Positions 18,296-26,862 of a stretch of DNA of 64,000 nt are shown piece after piece. The notes beneath the pieces are model-generated. The model had not been told where the DNA came from. It saw only the letters and a list, made by a program, of their open reading frames with translations, and did no database searches. The stretch is from Mycobacterium sp. SM1 (GTDB taxonomy: Bacteria; Actinomycetota; Actinomycetes; Mycobacteriales; Mycobacteriaceae). A program made the position numbers and the translations under genes. The stretch is from NCBI RefSeq assembly GCF_018361265.1, contig NZ_JAFLNH010000005.1:62001-126000 (forward strand). The letters run 5' to 3'. The first letter of the stretch is position 1; each line of letters starts with the position of its first letter.

Positions 18296-19200
18296 GCGGC
18301 GGCCCCTACGCCCAGGTCACCGGTCTTGATCACGTGCCGCTAGACGGCTTCGCCGGCGCGGCCGGCGACGGCGGCGCCGCCGCCGACGGCTCCGCCGGCG
18401 TCAACGTCACCGGCGCCAACGATGTTGCCAGCAACGCCGAGGCTGAGGCCCGTGAAATCGCCGCGGTGCCTGATCCGCAATCACCGGCCGGGCAGGCCGC
18501 GATCCTGGCGATCATCGAGAAATACCAAGCCAAAAGCGCCGGCACAGTGGAAGGGGCGTCGGCGGCGGAGCAAGCCAACGGCGCCCAAGCCGCCACAGGC
18601 AGCGGCGGCCATCATCACCGCGACTCCGACGACGACAGCAGCGGCGACGGCGATAGCCGCGGCGGGTCTGGATTACTGGACATCCTCAGCCAGTTGCTCG
18701 GCTCCGGCGGTTCAGGCTTGCAGAGCATGAACCCGTTCGGTCAGGGGATGGGGATGAGCCCAATGAGCAGCCCCTACGGTGGTGCCGGCGTCAACCCGTT
18801 TGGCGACCCCTACGGCACCCAGCTGGCCGGCGCGGCCAGCCCGGCCGCCAATCCGTTCGCCGACCCGCTGTCATCGCCTAGCTCACCGGCCACGACAACC
18901 GCCGCCTACAACGCTGCCAGCGATCCGTTCGCCAGTTCCCCGTCCAGCGGCACCACCGCAACGCCGTCCAGCAACACCACTGCGGCCGCCGACCCGTTCA
19001 CCGAATCCAACGCCGAGGGCGGTGACAACAATGGCGGGCAAGGCACCGCAGGTGCTGTCGCGACGCCCGGGTCCGGCTCCGGCAAGGGCGCCGCGGGTGG
19101 GTCAGACACGTCCAGTGTGGATCTGGGGGCGTTCTCCGGCGGCGACGGCTCGGCTGTGCCCACCGACCCGGCCGCCACAGGCTCCGGCAGCAGCAAGTAG
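18292..19200 (+). CDS. Gly/Ser/Ala-rich protein with NPF-type repeats
   Basis: A 302-residue low-complexity protein. The only ordered-looking part is a helix at about residues 60 to 85 (QAAILAIIEKYQAKSAG) and a second at SGLLDILSQLLGS. The second half has repeated Asn/Asp-Pro-Phe units (MNPFGQG, VNPFGDP, ANPFADP, SDPFASS, ADPFTES). No signal peptide is present. It may be a secreted or surface-exposed scaffold, possibly an ESX substrate, but no YxxxD/E signal was seen. Start overlap (ATGA) places it in the accessory operon. Confidence 0.6.
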   Translation: MSGGPYAQVTGLDHVPLDGFAGAAGDGGAAADGSAGVNVTGANDVASNAEAEAREIAAVPDPQSPAGQAAILAIIEKYQAKSAGTVEGASAAEQANGAQAATGSGGHHHRDSDDDSSGDGDSRGGSGLLDILSQLLGSGGSGLQSMNPFGQGMGMSPMSSPYGGAGVNPFGDPYGTQLAGAASPAANPFADPLSSPSSPATTTAAYNAASDPFASSPSSGTTATPSSNTTAAADPFTESNAEGGDNNGGQGTAGAVATPGSGSGKGAAGGSDTSSVDLGAFSGGDGSAVPTDPAATGSGSSK

Positions 19201-19202
19201 CA

Positions 19203-21047
19203 GTGTCAACCGCCGTCAGCAGCGCCCCGGTCACCTCCTGGTGGTACAGGCAAGGCCGCGCGGTTGACGTCGTGCGGCGCCTAGAGGCGCTGTCCGCGGT
19301 GTCGCCGCCGCCTGGCCCAGCCGGTGTGGTCACCGCCCGCCGCGACGAACTGGCGGTGACCTTTGTTGACGTGCTCAAGGGACAACTGCCCCAGCCCTGG
19401 CAGCCCACCGGCGGTCGTGAGGCGCGCATCGGCTGGGACGTTGTCGATCCCGGCCGCCCACCCGACCCCAACCACCCGGTGTACCTGGTGGTGTTCGGCA
19501 CCACCGACGACGGCGCGCTGATCGGGTTGAATCTGGCCGCGTTTCCCCGGCTCCGCATCGAAGGCGACCCTGCCACCGCCACCGCCCTCGTCAGACGATG
19601 GCTACTGGAACTGCTGGCCAGTCATCCCGGCATCACCATCGGCGTCACCGACGATGTGTGGCGCGGCCCGTTGACCACCCGGGTGCAGCCGGTGACAGCC
19701 GGCCGTGTCCCCGATGTCGACGTGCTGGTATGCGGTGCGGCACTGACCTACGCCGACCGCGCCCACATCGTGGCCGCCTCCACCAGCCCGATCCTGATCG
19801 ACCTCGGCCACGACGCCGCCGTGTCCACCATGTGGACCATCACCTGCGGACCCGATCGACTCGGGCAGATCAGCCGGGGATCGTCGCGACTGACCGCCAC
19901 ACTGATCATCCCCAGCAGCGAAGTCGTTGACCAGTGCGCGGACCTGGTGGTCGACCGACCCACCGTCGCAGGCACACCCCATTCGACCGCGTCACCCGGT
20001 CGAGCCGACGACAGCGGCGACGAATTCGACCTGGACTTCACCACGGCCCACATCGACCCACAACCGACTGGCCTCGATGAGCCAAATCCGCTGCTCGACA
20101 GCTCCGAGCCGGCCACCGGGTCTGCCGGCAGCGCAGCGGCGGGCACGATGAACGACCCACCCGCGCCAACGCCCCCGGCTGCGGTGCCCAACCTCGAACC
20201 CAGCGGCGCCAACCAGACCGCAACAGCCGGGGCCGACCGCGCAGGCGACAACGGTTCGACTGTTTCCCCAGCCAGCCCGCCCGCAACAGTCGTCGACAAC
20301 AGCGCAGACCACGCGCCACTCGATGCACCAGTCATTGCGCAAATCTGGAACCGCATCCTCGGCCAGGTGGCTCTACACCCCCCACACAGCAGCCAAAAGC
20401 CGGGGCCGCGAGAAAAGCGGCTCAACGAACTCACCGTGTACCTACAACATCACCCATGGGCCAGCAGCGCCGACATCATCGGCTGCGTCTACCGCGGAGC
20501 GGCCTCAGACAAAACAGTGACCCAACAGCTGTCAATGTTGCGCGCCCGGCTGGGCGTCATACGCCCCGGAGGCCCAAAAGCGTTGCCACCGATGAGCGAG
20601 GGCGGATACCGCCTAGATCCCGTGGTGCGCTCCGACTGGATGGAATTCGAGCGGCTCGTAAAAGTCATCGCCGAAACCACACCCACCCCCAACCTGGTCG
20701 CGGCGATGGACCTAGTGACTGGGCCACCGCTGGGCGGGATACCGCCGAAAGAATGGGCCTGGACCAAAGACCTGCGCGACGAGCTGCGCGACCGCATCCC
20801 CGCGGCCGCCGTCGTGCTGGCCCGCCGCCACCACGAGGCCAAACGTTACGCGGCGGCGGTCCAAATTGCGCGTAAAGGCTTGTGGTACGACAATGCGCGG
20901 CAAGACCTATGGGAGGTAGCGCTTCAGGCGGCGCTCGACGGCCACGACGACGACGCGTTCCGCGCGCTGCGCGGACAGTTCCTCCACACCATCCCCGGCC
21001 CGGAGCGGGATCCGGCCGTCTTCGACCTCACCGCACGGGCAGGATAA
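19203..21047 (+). CDS. BTAD/SARP-type winged-helix and TPR-like protein
   Basis: A 614-residue protein starting at GTG two bases after the previous stop. The C-terminal 220 residues look like a bacterial transcriptional activator arrangement: a winged-helix segment (LTVYLQHHPWASSADIIG and TQQLSMLRARLGVI) followed by an all-helical BTAD domain (PAAAVVLARRHHEAKRYAAAV). The N-terminal 250 residues carry a membrane-embedded-like or Rossmann-like domain (HPVYLVVFGTTDDGALIGLNL) as in LysM/BTAD proteins, and a Pro/Ala linker separates them. Proteins of this layout occur in actinobacterial conjugation and ESX loci; a DNA-binding role is not proven. Confidence 0.6.
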   Translation: MSTAVSSAPVTSWWYRQGRAVDVVRRLEALSAVSPPPGPAGVVTARRDELAVTFVDVLKGQLPQPWQPTGGREARIGWDVVDPGRPPDPNHPVYLVVFGTTDDGALIGLNLAAFPRLRIEGDPATATALVRRWLLELLASHPGITIGVTDDVWRGPLTTRVQPVTAGRVPDVDVLVCGAALTYADRAHIVAASTSPILIDLGHDAAVSTMWTITCGPDRLGQISRGSSRLTATLIIPSSEVVDQCADLVVDRPTVAGTPHSTASPGRADDSGDEFDLDFTTAHIDPQPTGLDEPNPLLDSSEPATGSAGSAAAGTMNDPPAPTPPAAVPNLEPSGANQTATAGADRAGDNGSTVSPASPPATVVDNSADHAPLDAPVIAQIWNRILGQVALHPPHSSQKPGPREKRLNELTVYLQHHPWASSADIIGCVYRGAASDKTVTQQLSMLRARLGVIRPGGPKALPPMSEGGYRLDPVVRSDWMEFERLVKVIAETTPTPNLVAAMDLVTGPPLGGIPPKEWAWTKDLRDELRDRIPAAAVVLARRHHEAKRYAAAVQIARKGLWYDNARQDLWEVALQAALDGHDDDAFRALRGQFLHTIPGPERDPAVFDLTARAG

Positions 21048-21053
21048 GGACGC

Positions 21054-21287
21054 ATGCATTCCATCACTGTGACGCAATTCAAAGATGATGACGACGAGAT
21101 CATCACCACCGCTGAGACAGACCCGTCGGCGTTGTCGGTGTCGGTGCGCAGCACCGGTGAAATCGTCGACGTCGATGCGCCGGTCGACAAGCTACGTTCC
21201 CTAGGCATCGACGGGTTCAAAGAACTGTTCATCGTCTGCGCCCAGGCGGCGTTCGCCCAACGCTACGACCCGCTGCTGGCCGAGTAG
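21054..21287 (+). CDS. Hypothetical acidic protein, 77 aa
   Basis: A small acidic protein (ITVTQFKDDDDEIITTAETD) with beta-rich then helical pattern (GIDGFKELFIVCAQAAF). It lies six bases after the BTAD gene and six bases before the EspC-like gene. The pattern is reminiscent of YbaB/EbfC-like small proteins, one of which sits at 23136, but similarity is too weak to call. Confidence 0.55.
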   Translation: MHSITVTQFKDDDDEIITTAETDPSALSVSVRSTGEIVDVDAPVDKLRSLGIDGFKELFIVCAQAAFAQRYDPLLAE

Positions 21288-21293
21288 ACCACC

Positions 21294-22874
21294 ATGGCAT
21301 TGAATATCGATCCCGACAGTCTGCGCGCAACGGGGAATCTCATCGAAACGGCTGGCACCGTGTTGGAGCTTCAACTCGGTGATGACGTGCCGGCCTGCGG
21401 TCAAGACGAGGTGTCGCAGGCGGTGATGAGTAATCTCAACGCATGGCAGCGCTGGCTAGTCCAACACGTGCGTGCCGGCGTCCAGCAGGCTTTCAGCGCC
21501 GCCACCGGCATCCACGACACCGCGGCGGCCTATGAGACGCAAGACCATGCGGCGGCCGCCCGTTACTCAGGCGGCTGCGGTGACACCGCAGCAACCCCCA
21601 CGGTTGCGGCAAGCGTCCCCCCGGCACCGCCCGCCCCGAGCGGCCCCCCGCAGCTGACGCCTATCCCCGACATCAGCGGCCGTAACGGCAAGCAACTTGC
21701 ACTGGCACTGGAATCAGGTGCCGGCCCGGGGCCGGCCATCGCCGTTGCGGGGCGCCTGGATGGGTTGGCGAGCCAGGCGATAGCCGCTAACAGCGCGTTG
21801 ACCGCAGCCCAAACACAACTGCTGGCCTCCGGTGAATCAGCGGCCAGCTGGCCGCTGATGACCCGGCTGACCCGGGCGATCGCCTGGACCGAAGCGGTCG
21901 CCGGGCACGCCAGCGCGCTGTCTGCCGGCTATACCAGTGCTGCGAGCCTGCACACCAGCACCAAGACCGCAGTCGGATCCTCAGCGGAGTGGGAGGCCAC
22001 CGAAACCGCCTACCGCACAGCGGTTTCCACACCCGGCGCCGAGGCCTTGGCGCAGGGTTACCGCATCAAGCTGACCGGGATGCAGCAGCAAGCCAGCACC
22101 GCCATGACCGGCTATCAAAGCGCCGGCGAAACGTCGAGCACGCCGCCGGGAACCCTGCCTGATCCCGGCCTGGATCCCAACAGCATTGGCGCGGCCGGCC
22201 CGGTCGCCGGCCCAGCCGGAGACACGGCGGACAAGCTCAAAGATGGCGAGCAGCACGCGCCAGAAGCTCCGGAAGCTGAGGAAGTATCCGGTATGCAGGA
22301 CATACTGAGCGCGCTGATGGGTGCGCTGAGCCCGCTGATGGAATCGGTCGGCCAAGCCAACCCGTTGTCGTCGCTGGGCCAGCTCGGCCAGCAGTTAAGC
22401 CAGCAAGCCGGCGACTTGGCCAAGGCAGCCAAACCGGCCAGCTCGCCGATCAAACCCGCCGCGCTGGTTAATGCCCACCGCGGCGCTGGCAGCGGCCATA
22501 AAGGCGGCGGTGGTGGTTCGATCAAACCCGCCGCCAGTCTGGGTGGGGCGGTTCATCCCGCCGCGCTGTTCGGAACCCCGGCCTCCTCACCGCCGGCCAC
22601 ACCGATCAAACCGGCGGCCGCGGCCAGCGGCGCAAGTCCCAGCGGCGCCAGCGGGATAGGCATGATGCCCATGGGCCATGGTGCCAGCAAGGATAAACCC
22701 TCCAAGATCAACAGTTACGAGCAACCGCTACCTGAGGTCGAAGACACTGGCCGTCCAGGAGTGCTGCCTGGCAGCGCCAAACCGGAGCCCGTGGTCAATC
22801 CGGAGGTCAAAAACGCCGTCAAGGCGCGCCTAGCCGCCCGCAAGAAAGACACCTCCCCCACCACCGATAGCTAA
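21294..22874 (+). CDS. EspC-like type VII secretion target with repeat-rich tail
   Basis: A 526-residue protein. The first 100 residues match the EspC/type VII secretion target pattern: two helices, IDPDSLRATGNLIETAG and NAWQRWLVQHVRAGVQQAF, with a C-terminal helix carrying the YxxxD-type signal YETQD near residue 80. A second helical region follows (AIAANSALTAAQTQLLASG). The tail is Pro/Ala/Gly-rich and has the repeated unit IKPAA (SPIKPAA, GSIKPAA, TPIKPAA, with AVHPAA as a variant). It is therefore likely exported by the ESX system encoded just downstream. It closes the accessory operon and is followed by a 260-bp gap. Confidence 0.65.
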   Translation: MALNIDPDSLRATGNLIETAGTVLELQLGDDVPACGQDEVSQAVMSNLNAWQRWLVQHVRAGVQQAFSAATGIHDTAAAYETQDHAAAARYSGGCGDTAATPTVAASVPPAPPAPSGPPQLTPIPDISGRNGKQLALALESGAGPGPAIAVAGRLDGLASQAIAANSALTAAQTQLLASGESAASWPLMTRLTRAIAWTEAVAGHASALSAGYTSAASLHTSTKTAVGSSAEWEATETAYRTAVSTPGAEALAQGYRIKLTGMQQQASTAMTGYQSAGETSSTPPGTLPDPGLDPNSIGAAGPVAGPAGDTADKLKDGEQHAPEAPEAEEVSGMQDILSALMGALSPLMESVGQANPLSSLGQLGQQLSQQAGDLAKAAKPASSPIKPAALVNAHRGAGSGHKGGGGGSIKPAASLGGAVHPAALFGTPASSPPATPIKPAAAASGASPSGASGIGMMPMGHGASKDKPSKINSYEQPLPEVEDTGRPGVLPGSAKPEPVVNPEVKNAVKARLAARKKDTSPTTDS

Positions 22875-23135
22875 TCGAATGCATTGTCAACAACGCTTGT
22901 TTTGCCCCTGTGTCCCACGGCTGTGCCACGCTGACGGCATGATCGATCAGCGGCCACGGTCGGCGAACATCGGATGCGCCGGCCGACCAATTCGGCGACG
23001 CACCACGGCTGGCGACATGGGCGTCCGGCGTGAAACCCGCACCACACCCACCGACGTTAGGCCACACCTGGTGACATCAGAACTCTCGATTCACCCGGCG
23101 GGTCAAGCCACCTGCGGTCCCCTCAGGAGGCACTG
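22875..23135 (+). promoter_or_regulatory. Intergenic region ahead of the ESX operon
   Basis: A gap of 260 bases between the EspC-like gene and the YbaB-like gene. Short open frames here have poor codon use and no ribosome sites. The promoter for eccA-eccB-eccC is expected here, but no clear -10/-35 or operator was recognised. The AGGAGG site for the next gene is at 23125. Confidence 0.35.
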
Positions 23136-23444
23136 ATGGACATTCCACTGCATCCTGCTGTGGTCGCCGAAATGGCGCGCGGGCGGGAATTTCTCGAACA
23201 AATCCGCGCCGCGCGTCGCAACATCGAGCAGCTGCGTGTGGAGGTTACTTGCCCGGACGGCGACAACGTCATCGTCTTCGCCGGCGATGGCATGGTCATC
23301 GACGCCACATTCGCCGAGGACCTGTTTGACCGCTATCCCGGTGACAAGCTCAGCGAACTGCTGCTGGCCATGTCGGAGGAAGGCTTCGCACAGGTGAGCG
23401 AGAAGGTCAGCGAGCAGGTGGCCGCGATCCTGGAGCGGCGATGA
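23136..23444 (+). CDS. YbaB/EbfC-like nucleoid-associated protein
   Basis: A 102-residue protein with an N-terminal helix (REFLEQIRAARRNIEQLRVE), a beta part with VTCPDGDNVIVFAGDGMVID and a C-terminal helix (EKVSEQVAAILERR), the YbaB/EbfC arrangement. These are small DNA-binding proteins, and copies are frequent in ESX gene clusters. AGGAGG precedes the start. The end overlaps eccA by four bases (ATGA), making it the first gene of the ESX operon. Confidence 0.65.
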   Translation: MDIPLHPAVVAEMARGREFLEQIRAARRNIEQLRVEVTCPDGDNVIVFAGDGMVIDATFAEDLFDRYPGDKLSELLLAMSEEGFAQVSEKVSEQVAAILERR

Positions 23445-25339
23445 CCGACGCGCTAGACCTGTTCGTCAGCAGCTGCGCAGCATTGGGCGCAGAAGCCTAC
23501 GGTCGCCGCCAGGTCGCCGACAAGCGGGCCGCACGCAGCGGATTCGAGCGGCTCACCGCGCAACATCCCGACCAGTGCGACGGGTGGCTCGGTCTTGCAG
23601 CCAGCGGGGTAGTCAGCCGCGAGGTCCTCGAGAACGCCTACCGCACGATCGGCACGTGCGGTGAATTGATGTCGACCGCCGACGTCGCCGCGGACGCTGT
23701 GGATTTCATGTTCGACACCGGCATGTACATTCAGCTACGCGCCCGCGGTGCCGATGGAGTGACCATGGCCTGCGCGGCCGCGCGCGCCGCAGCCGGTGAC
23801 TATGCGGGTGCCCGCGAGCTGCTCGACGACCGGATCCTGGAGGCGCGACCAGGACCGGCCGGTTGGGTGCTGGCGGTCGTCTATTTCCGGGCCAAGCGCT
23901 GGCATGACGTTCGCCGGGTGCTGGCACCGCTGAGCAGCCAGGTGCGCGACGACCCTTACCTGTATCAAGCAGTGCAGGTGGCTCACGGTTTGGCCGGAGC
24001 CTATTTAGGCTTGTGGCAGCAAGCATTTGACCAATTAAGCATCCAAGGGCGGGGGCCTATCGCGGCCGCTAACGCTGAAGCACTCCTAGGTGCGGGCCTG
24101 TGCGCTCGAGCGCTGGGCCGCTCCGAGACGGCGGCCGCGCTGCTCAACGAGGCCTACACCGTTGTGGGAATTTCTGAGGATCTGCGCGCGACGATCGCCA
24201 CGGCGCTAAGCGACCCGGGTTTCGGCATCCATCCCACCACCGCGGCGCGTATCGACGCCCGCAACGAGTATTGGGATCCCAACACCGAGCCCGGCGAGCG
24301 CGACTTCGCCCGCCAACTCGGGGCGGCCCGCCGCGAGGAGCTTAAAGCCGAAGCCGCCGCCGAGCTGGCCGACTTCGTCGGCATGACCGAGGTTAAAGAG
24401 CAGATCGCCCGCCTGGAATCCAGTGTGCGCGCCGACAAACAACGTGAAGCGCTGGGGCTGCCGGTGCGCAACAAGTCGCTGCACTTGGTGCTCAAAGGCC
24501 CGCCCGGCACCGGCAAGACAACTGTTGCCCGGGTGATCGCCAAACTGTTGTGCGCCGCGGAGGTGCTGCCCTCCGACACTTTTGTCGAAACCAGCCGAGC
24601 CGACCTTGTCGACAAAGTCATCGGCGGCTCTGAAGACAAGATCAAAACCATCATCGACGGCATCATCGAAAAAGGCGGCGGAGTGCTGTTCATCGACGAG
24701 GCCTATGCGCTAACGGATTCCGGGTCGGACAACGATTTCGGGCCACTGGTGATCGCTGAACTGCTGCGCGCCATGGTCAACCACTCCGACAAGCTGATGG
24801 TGATCGCCGCTGGCTACGCCGACAAAATGCAGCAATTCCTCGACTCGAACGAGGGATTGCGGTCCCGGTTCACTCGCGGTATCACGCTGCCGTCCTACAC
24901 AGTTGATGAGCTGGTTGAGATATCAAAACTCAAGGCCGCCAAGGGCGGCAGCGTCATCGCCGACGTCGAGCCGCTGCGGCAGGCTTTCACCGAGCTGGCC
25001 GCGGCCACCGCTGTGGACAGCAGCGGCCGGCAGCGCCGAGCGCTCGACGTGCTGGGCAACGCCCGATTCGCCGAGAACCTGCTCCGATTCGCCGAAGAGG
25101 AACGTGACCATCGCCTCGATGTGAGCGGCAAGCTCGGCCCAGCGGCCACCGTCGAGGACCTGCAGACCATCACCATCGACGACCTGCGCGCCGCGATCAC
25201 GCGGGAACTTGACCGCGCCAACAAAGAGCAGCACATCAAGCTGTCCCGCAAAGACAGCGATCACGTTCCCGGTTTGCCGCTCGAGCCGAAGCTGTGGCCG
25301 CCACCCAGCGGTTGCGGCATTCCCGGAGGAACGCGATGA
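23441..25339 (+). CDS. eccA: EccA, AAA+ ATPase of the ESX system
   Basis: A cytoplasmic AAA+ ATPase of the CbxX/CfqX type that acts on PE/PPE-EspG complexes. The N-terminal half is a TPR-like helical region. The ATPase half has Walker A KGPPGTGKTT near residue 355, Walker B VLFIDEAYAL near residue 414 and the arginine-finger region GLRSRF. It is 632 residues, near the size of other EccA proteins. The start overlaps the YbaB-like stop and its own stop overlaps eccB. Confidence 0.92.
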   Translation: MTDALDLFVSSCAALGAEAYGRRQVADKRAARSGFERLTAQHPDQCDGWLGLAASGVVSREVLENAYRTIGTCGELMSTADVAADAVDFMFDTGMYIQLRARGADGVTMACAAARAAAGDYAGARELLDDRILEARPGPAGWVLAVVYFRAKRWHDVRRVLAPLSSQVRDDPYLYQAVQVAHGLAGAYLGLWQQAFDQLSIQGRGPIAAANAEALLGAGLCARALGRSETAAALLNEAYTVVGISEDLRATIATALSDPGFGIHPTTAARIDARNEYWDPNTEPGERDFARQLGAARREELKAEAAAELADFVGMTEVKEQIARLESSVRADKQREALGLPVRNKSLHLVLKGPPGTGKTTVARVIAKLLCAAEVLPSDTFVETSRADLVDKVIGGSEDKIKTIIDGIIEKGGGVLFIDEAYALTDSGSDNDFGPLVIAELLRAMVNHSDKLMVIAAGYADKMQQFLDSNEGLRSRFTRGITLPSYTVDELVEISKLKAAKGGSVIADVEPLRQAFTELAAATAVDSSGRQRRALDVLGNARFAENLLRFAEEERDHRLDVSGKLGPAATVEDLQTITIDDLRAAITRELDRANKEQHIKLSRKDSDHVPGLPLEPKLWPPPSGCGIPGGTR

Positions 25340-26847
25340 CCACCCCCACCCCGACACGGCGGGGATTTAAGTCCCGCAGCGCTAACCTGGGTCCTACCAG
25401 CGCGCGCAGCCGCCCCTGGGGGTTTGTTACCCGTCACCAGATTTCGGGCTGGCGGTTTTTGATTCGGCGCATCAGCAACGGTGTGGCGCTGCGCGACACC
25501 CGGATGCTCACCGATCCGCTGCGCCGCCAGGGCCGCGCTTTGAGTGTGGGTGTGTTGCTGGGCGTGGTGTTGTTGGGTGGGGCGTTCGTGCTGTCGGTGC
25601 TCAAACCGGCCGGGCTTTCCGGCAACCGCCCCGTGCTGGCCGAGCGCTCCACCAACGCGCTGTACGTGGTTGTCAACAACGAGTTGCACCCGGTGCTGAA
25701 CCTGGCCAGCGCTCGGCTGATCGTGGGTAAACCGGCTGACCCCACCGTGGTCAAAGCCAAAGAGATCGACAAGTTCCCGCTGGGTAACACGCTGGGTATC
25801 CCCAACGCGCCCTCCCGCATGGTGCAGTCGGCTGCCCGCGACGCCCACTGGATGGTGTGCGACGCTGTCGGCGGCGCCAACACCGGCACAACCGTCATCT
25901 TCGGCGATCCTGTTGCCGGCCCTGGGCATGCCGCACCGATGCCGGCGTCATCGGCGGTGTTGGCCAGCAGCGACGGCGGCAAAACCACGTGGCTGATTTG
26001 GGGTGGCAAACGCGCCCGGATCGATCTGCACAACCCTGCGGTCACCGCCGCGGTCGGCATCAACGTCGATACCCCGCCGCCGCGGCCGATCGACCGCGCC
26101 TTGCTGAACTTGATCCCCGAGTCGGCGCCGCTGGTGGTGCCGTTTTTGGCCAACGCCGGCGATCCGCCCCGGTTCGTCTGGCCGGTACCCGGCCAGACGG
26201 CGCCGCCAGTGGCGGCTGTGGTCGTCGACCACGGTGAAAACAACCAGCCGCGCTACTACGCCGTCACCGCCGACGGGTTGCAGCCGATCTCTGTTGTTGT
26301 GGCAGCGATCCTGCGCGCCAACGACGCCTACGGGCTGGTGGAGCCGCCGGTACTGACCCCAGATCAGGTCGCCAAGGCGCCCAAAGCGACACCGATCCCG
26401 GTCGATGATTACCCCAGTAGCCAATTGAGCGTGCTGGACCCGGGAACTGATCCGGTGACATGCGGGCAGTGGGTCAAACTCGACGGTGCCCCCACCTCCA
26501 GCCTGACCTTGCTGACCGGGCCTAGCCTGCCGGTCGCCCACGACGCCAATCCTATTGCGCTCAGAGCTGCCGGACCCACCACCGCCCAGCGGGTAATTTT
26601 ACCCAGGGGGACCGGCTATTTCGTGCAAGTCACCGGCCAACAACCGCGATCTGCCACCAAGGAATCGCTGTTTTGGGTGTCTGACCTCGGTGTGCGCTAC
26701 GGAATTGAGGCCGCCCCTAATGAGCACGGCTCCCCAGCCGAGGCGCTGGGCATGACATCGCAACCACTGCCAATCCCGTGGTCGGTGTTAAGCCTGTTCG
26801 CCCCCGGCCCCACCCTGTCGAAAGCCGATGCGCTGGTGGCGCACTGA
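25336..26847 (+). CDS. eccB: EccB, ESX membrane complex subunit
   Basis: A core membrane component of the ESX secretion machine with one N-terminal membrane segment (SVGVLLGVVLLGGAFVLSVL, near residue 75) and a large periplasmic domain. The conserved N-terminus includes TRHQISGWRFLIRRI. The ATG at 25336 forms an ATGA overlap with eccA. The total is 503 residues, typical of the family. EccB periplasmic domains carry repeats that bind in the cell wall. Next gene eccC starts 15 bases after its stop. Confidence 0.92.
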   Translation: MTTPTPTRRGFKSRSANLGPTSARSRPWGFVTRHQISGWRFLIRRISNGVALRDTRMLTDPLRRQGRALSVGVLLGVVLLGGAFVLSVLKPAGLSGNRPVLAERSTNALYVVVNNELHPVLNLASARLIVGKPADPTVVKAKEIDKFPLGNTLGIPNAPSRMVQSAARDAHWMVCDAVGGANTGTTVIFGDPVAGPGHAAPMPASSAVLASSDGGKTTWLIWGGKRARIDLHNPAVTAAVGINVDTPPPRPIDRALLNLIPESAPLVVPFLANAGDPPRFVWPVPGQTAPPVAAVVVDHGENNQPRYYAVTADGLQPISVVVAAILRANDAYGLVEPPVLTPDQVAKAPKATPIPVDDYPSSQLSVLDPGTDPVTCGQWVKLDGAPTSSLTLLTGPSLPVAHDANPIALRAAGPTTAQRVILPRGTGYFVQVTGQQPRSATKESLFWVSDLGVRYGIEAAPNEHGSPAEALGMTSQPLPIPWSVLSLFAPGPTLSKADALVAH

Positions 26848-26862
26848 CGAAAGAACTGCTTG

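Noticed and set aside
22879..23136. 85-codon plus-strand frame ahead of the YbaB-like gene
   Set aside because: No ribosome site, implausible composition and position in a promoter gap.
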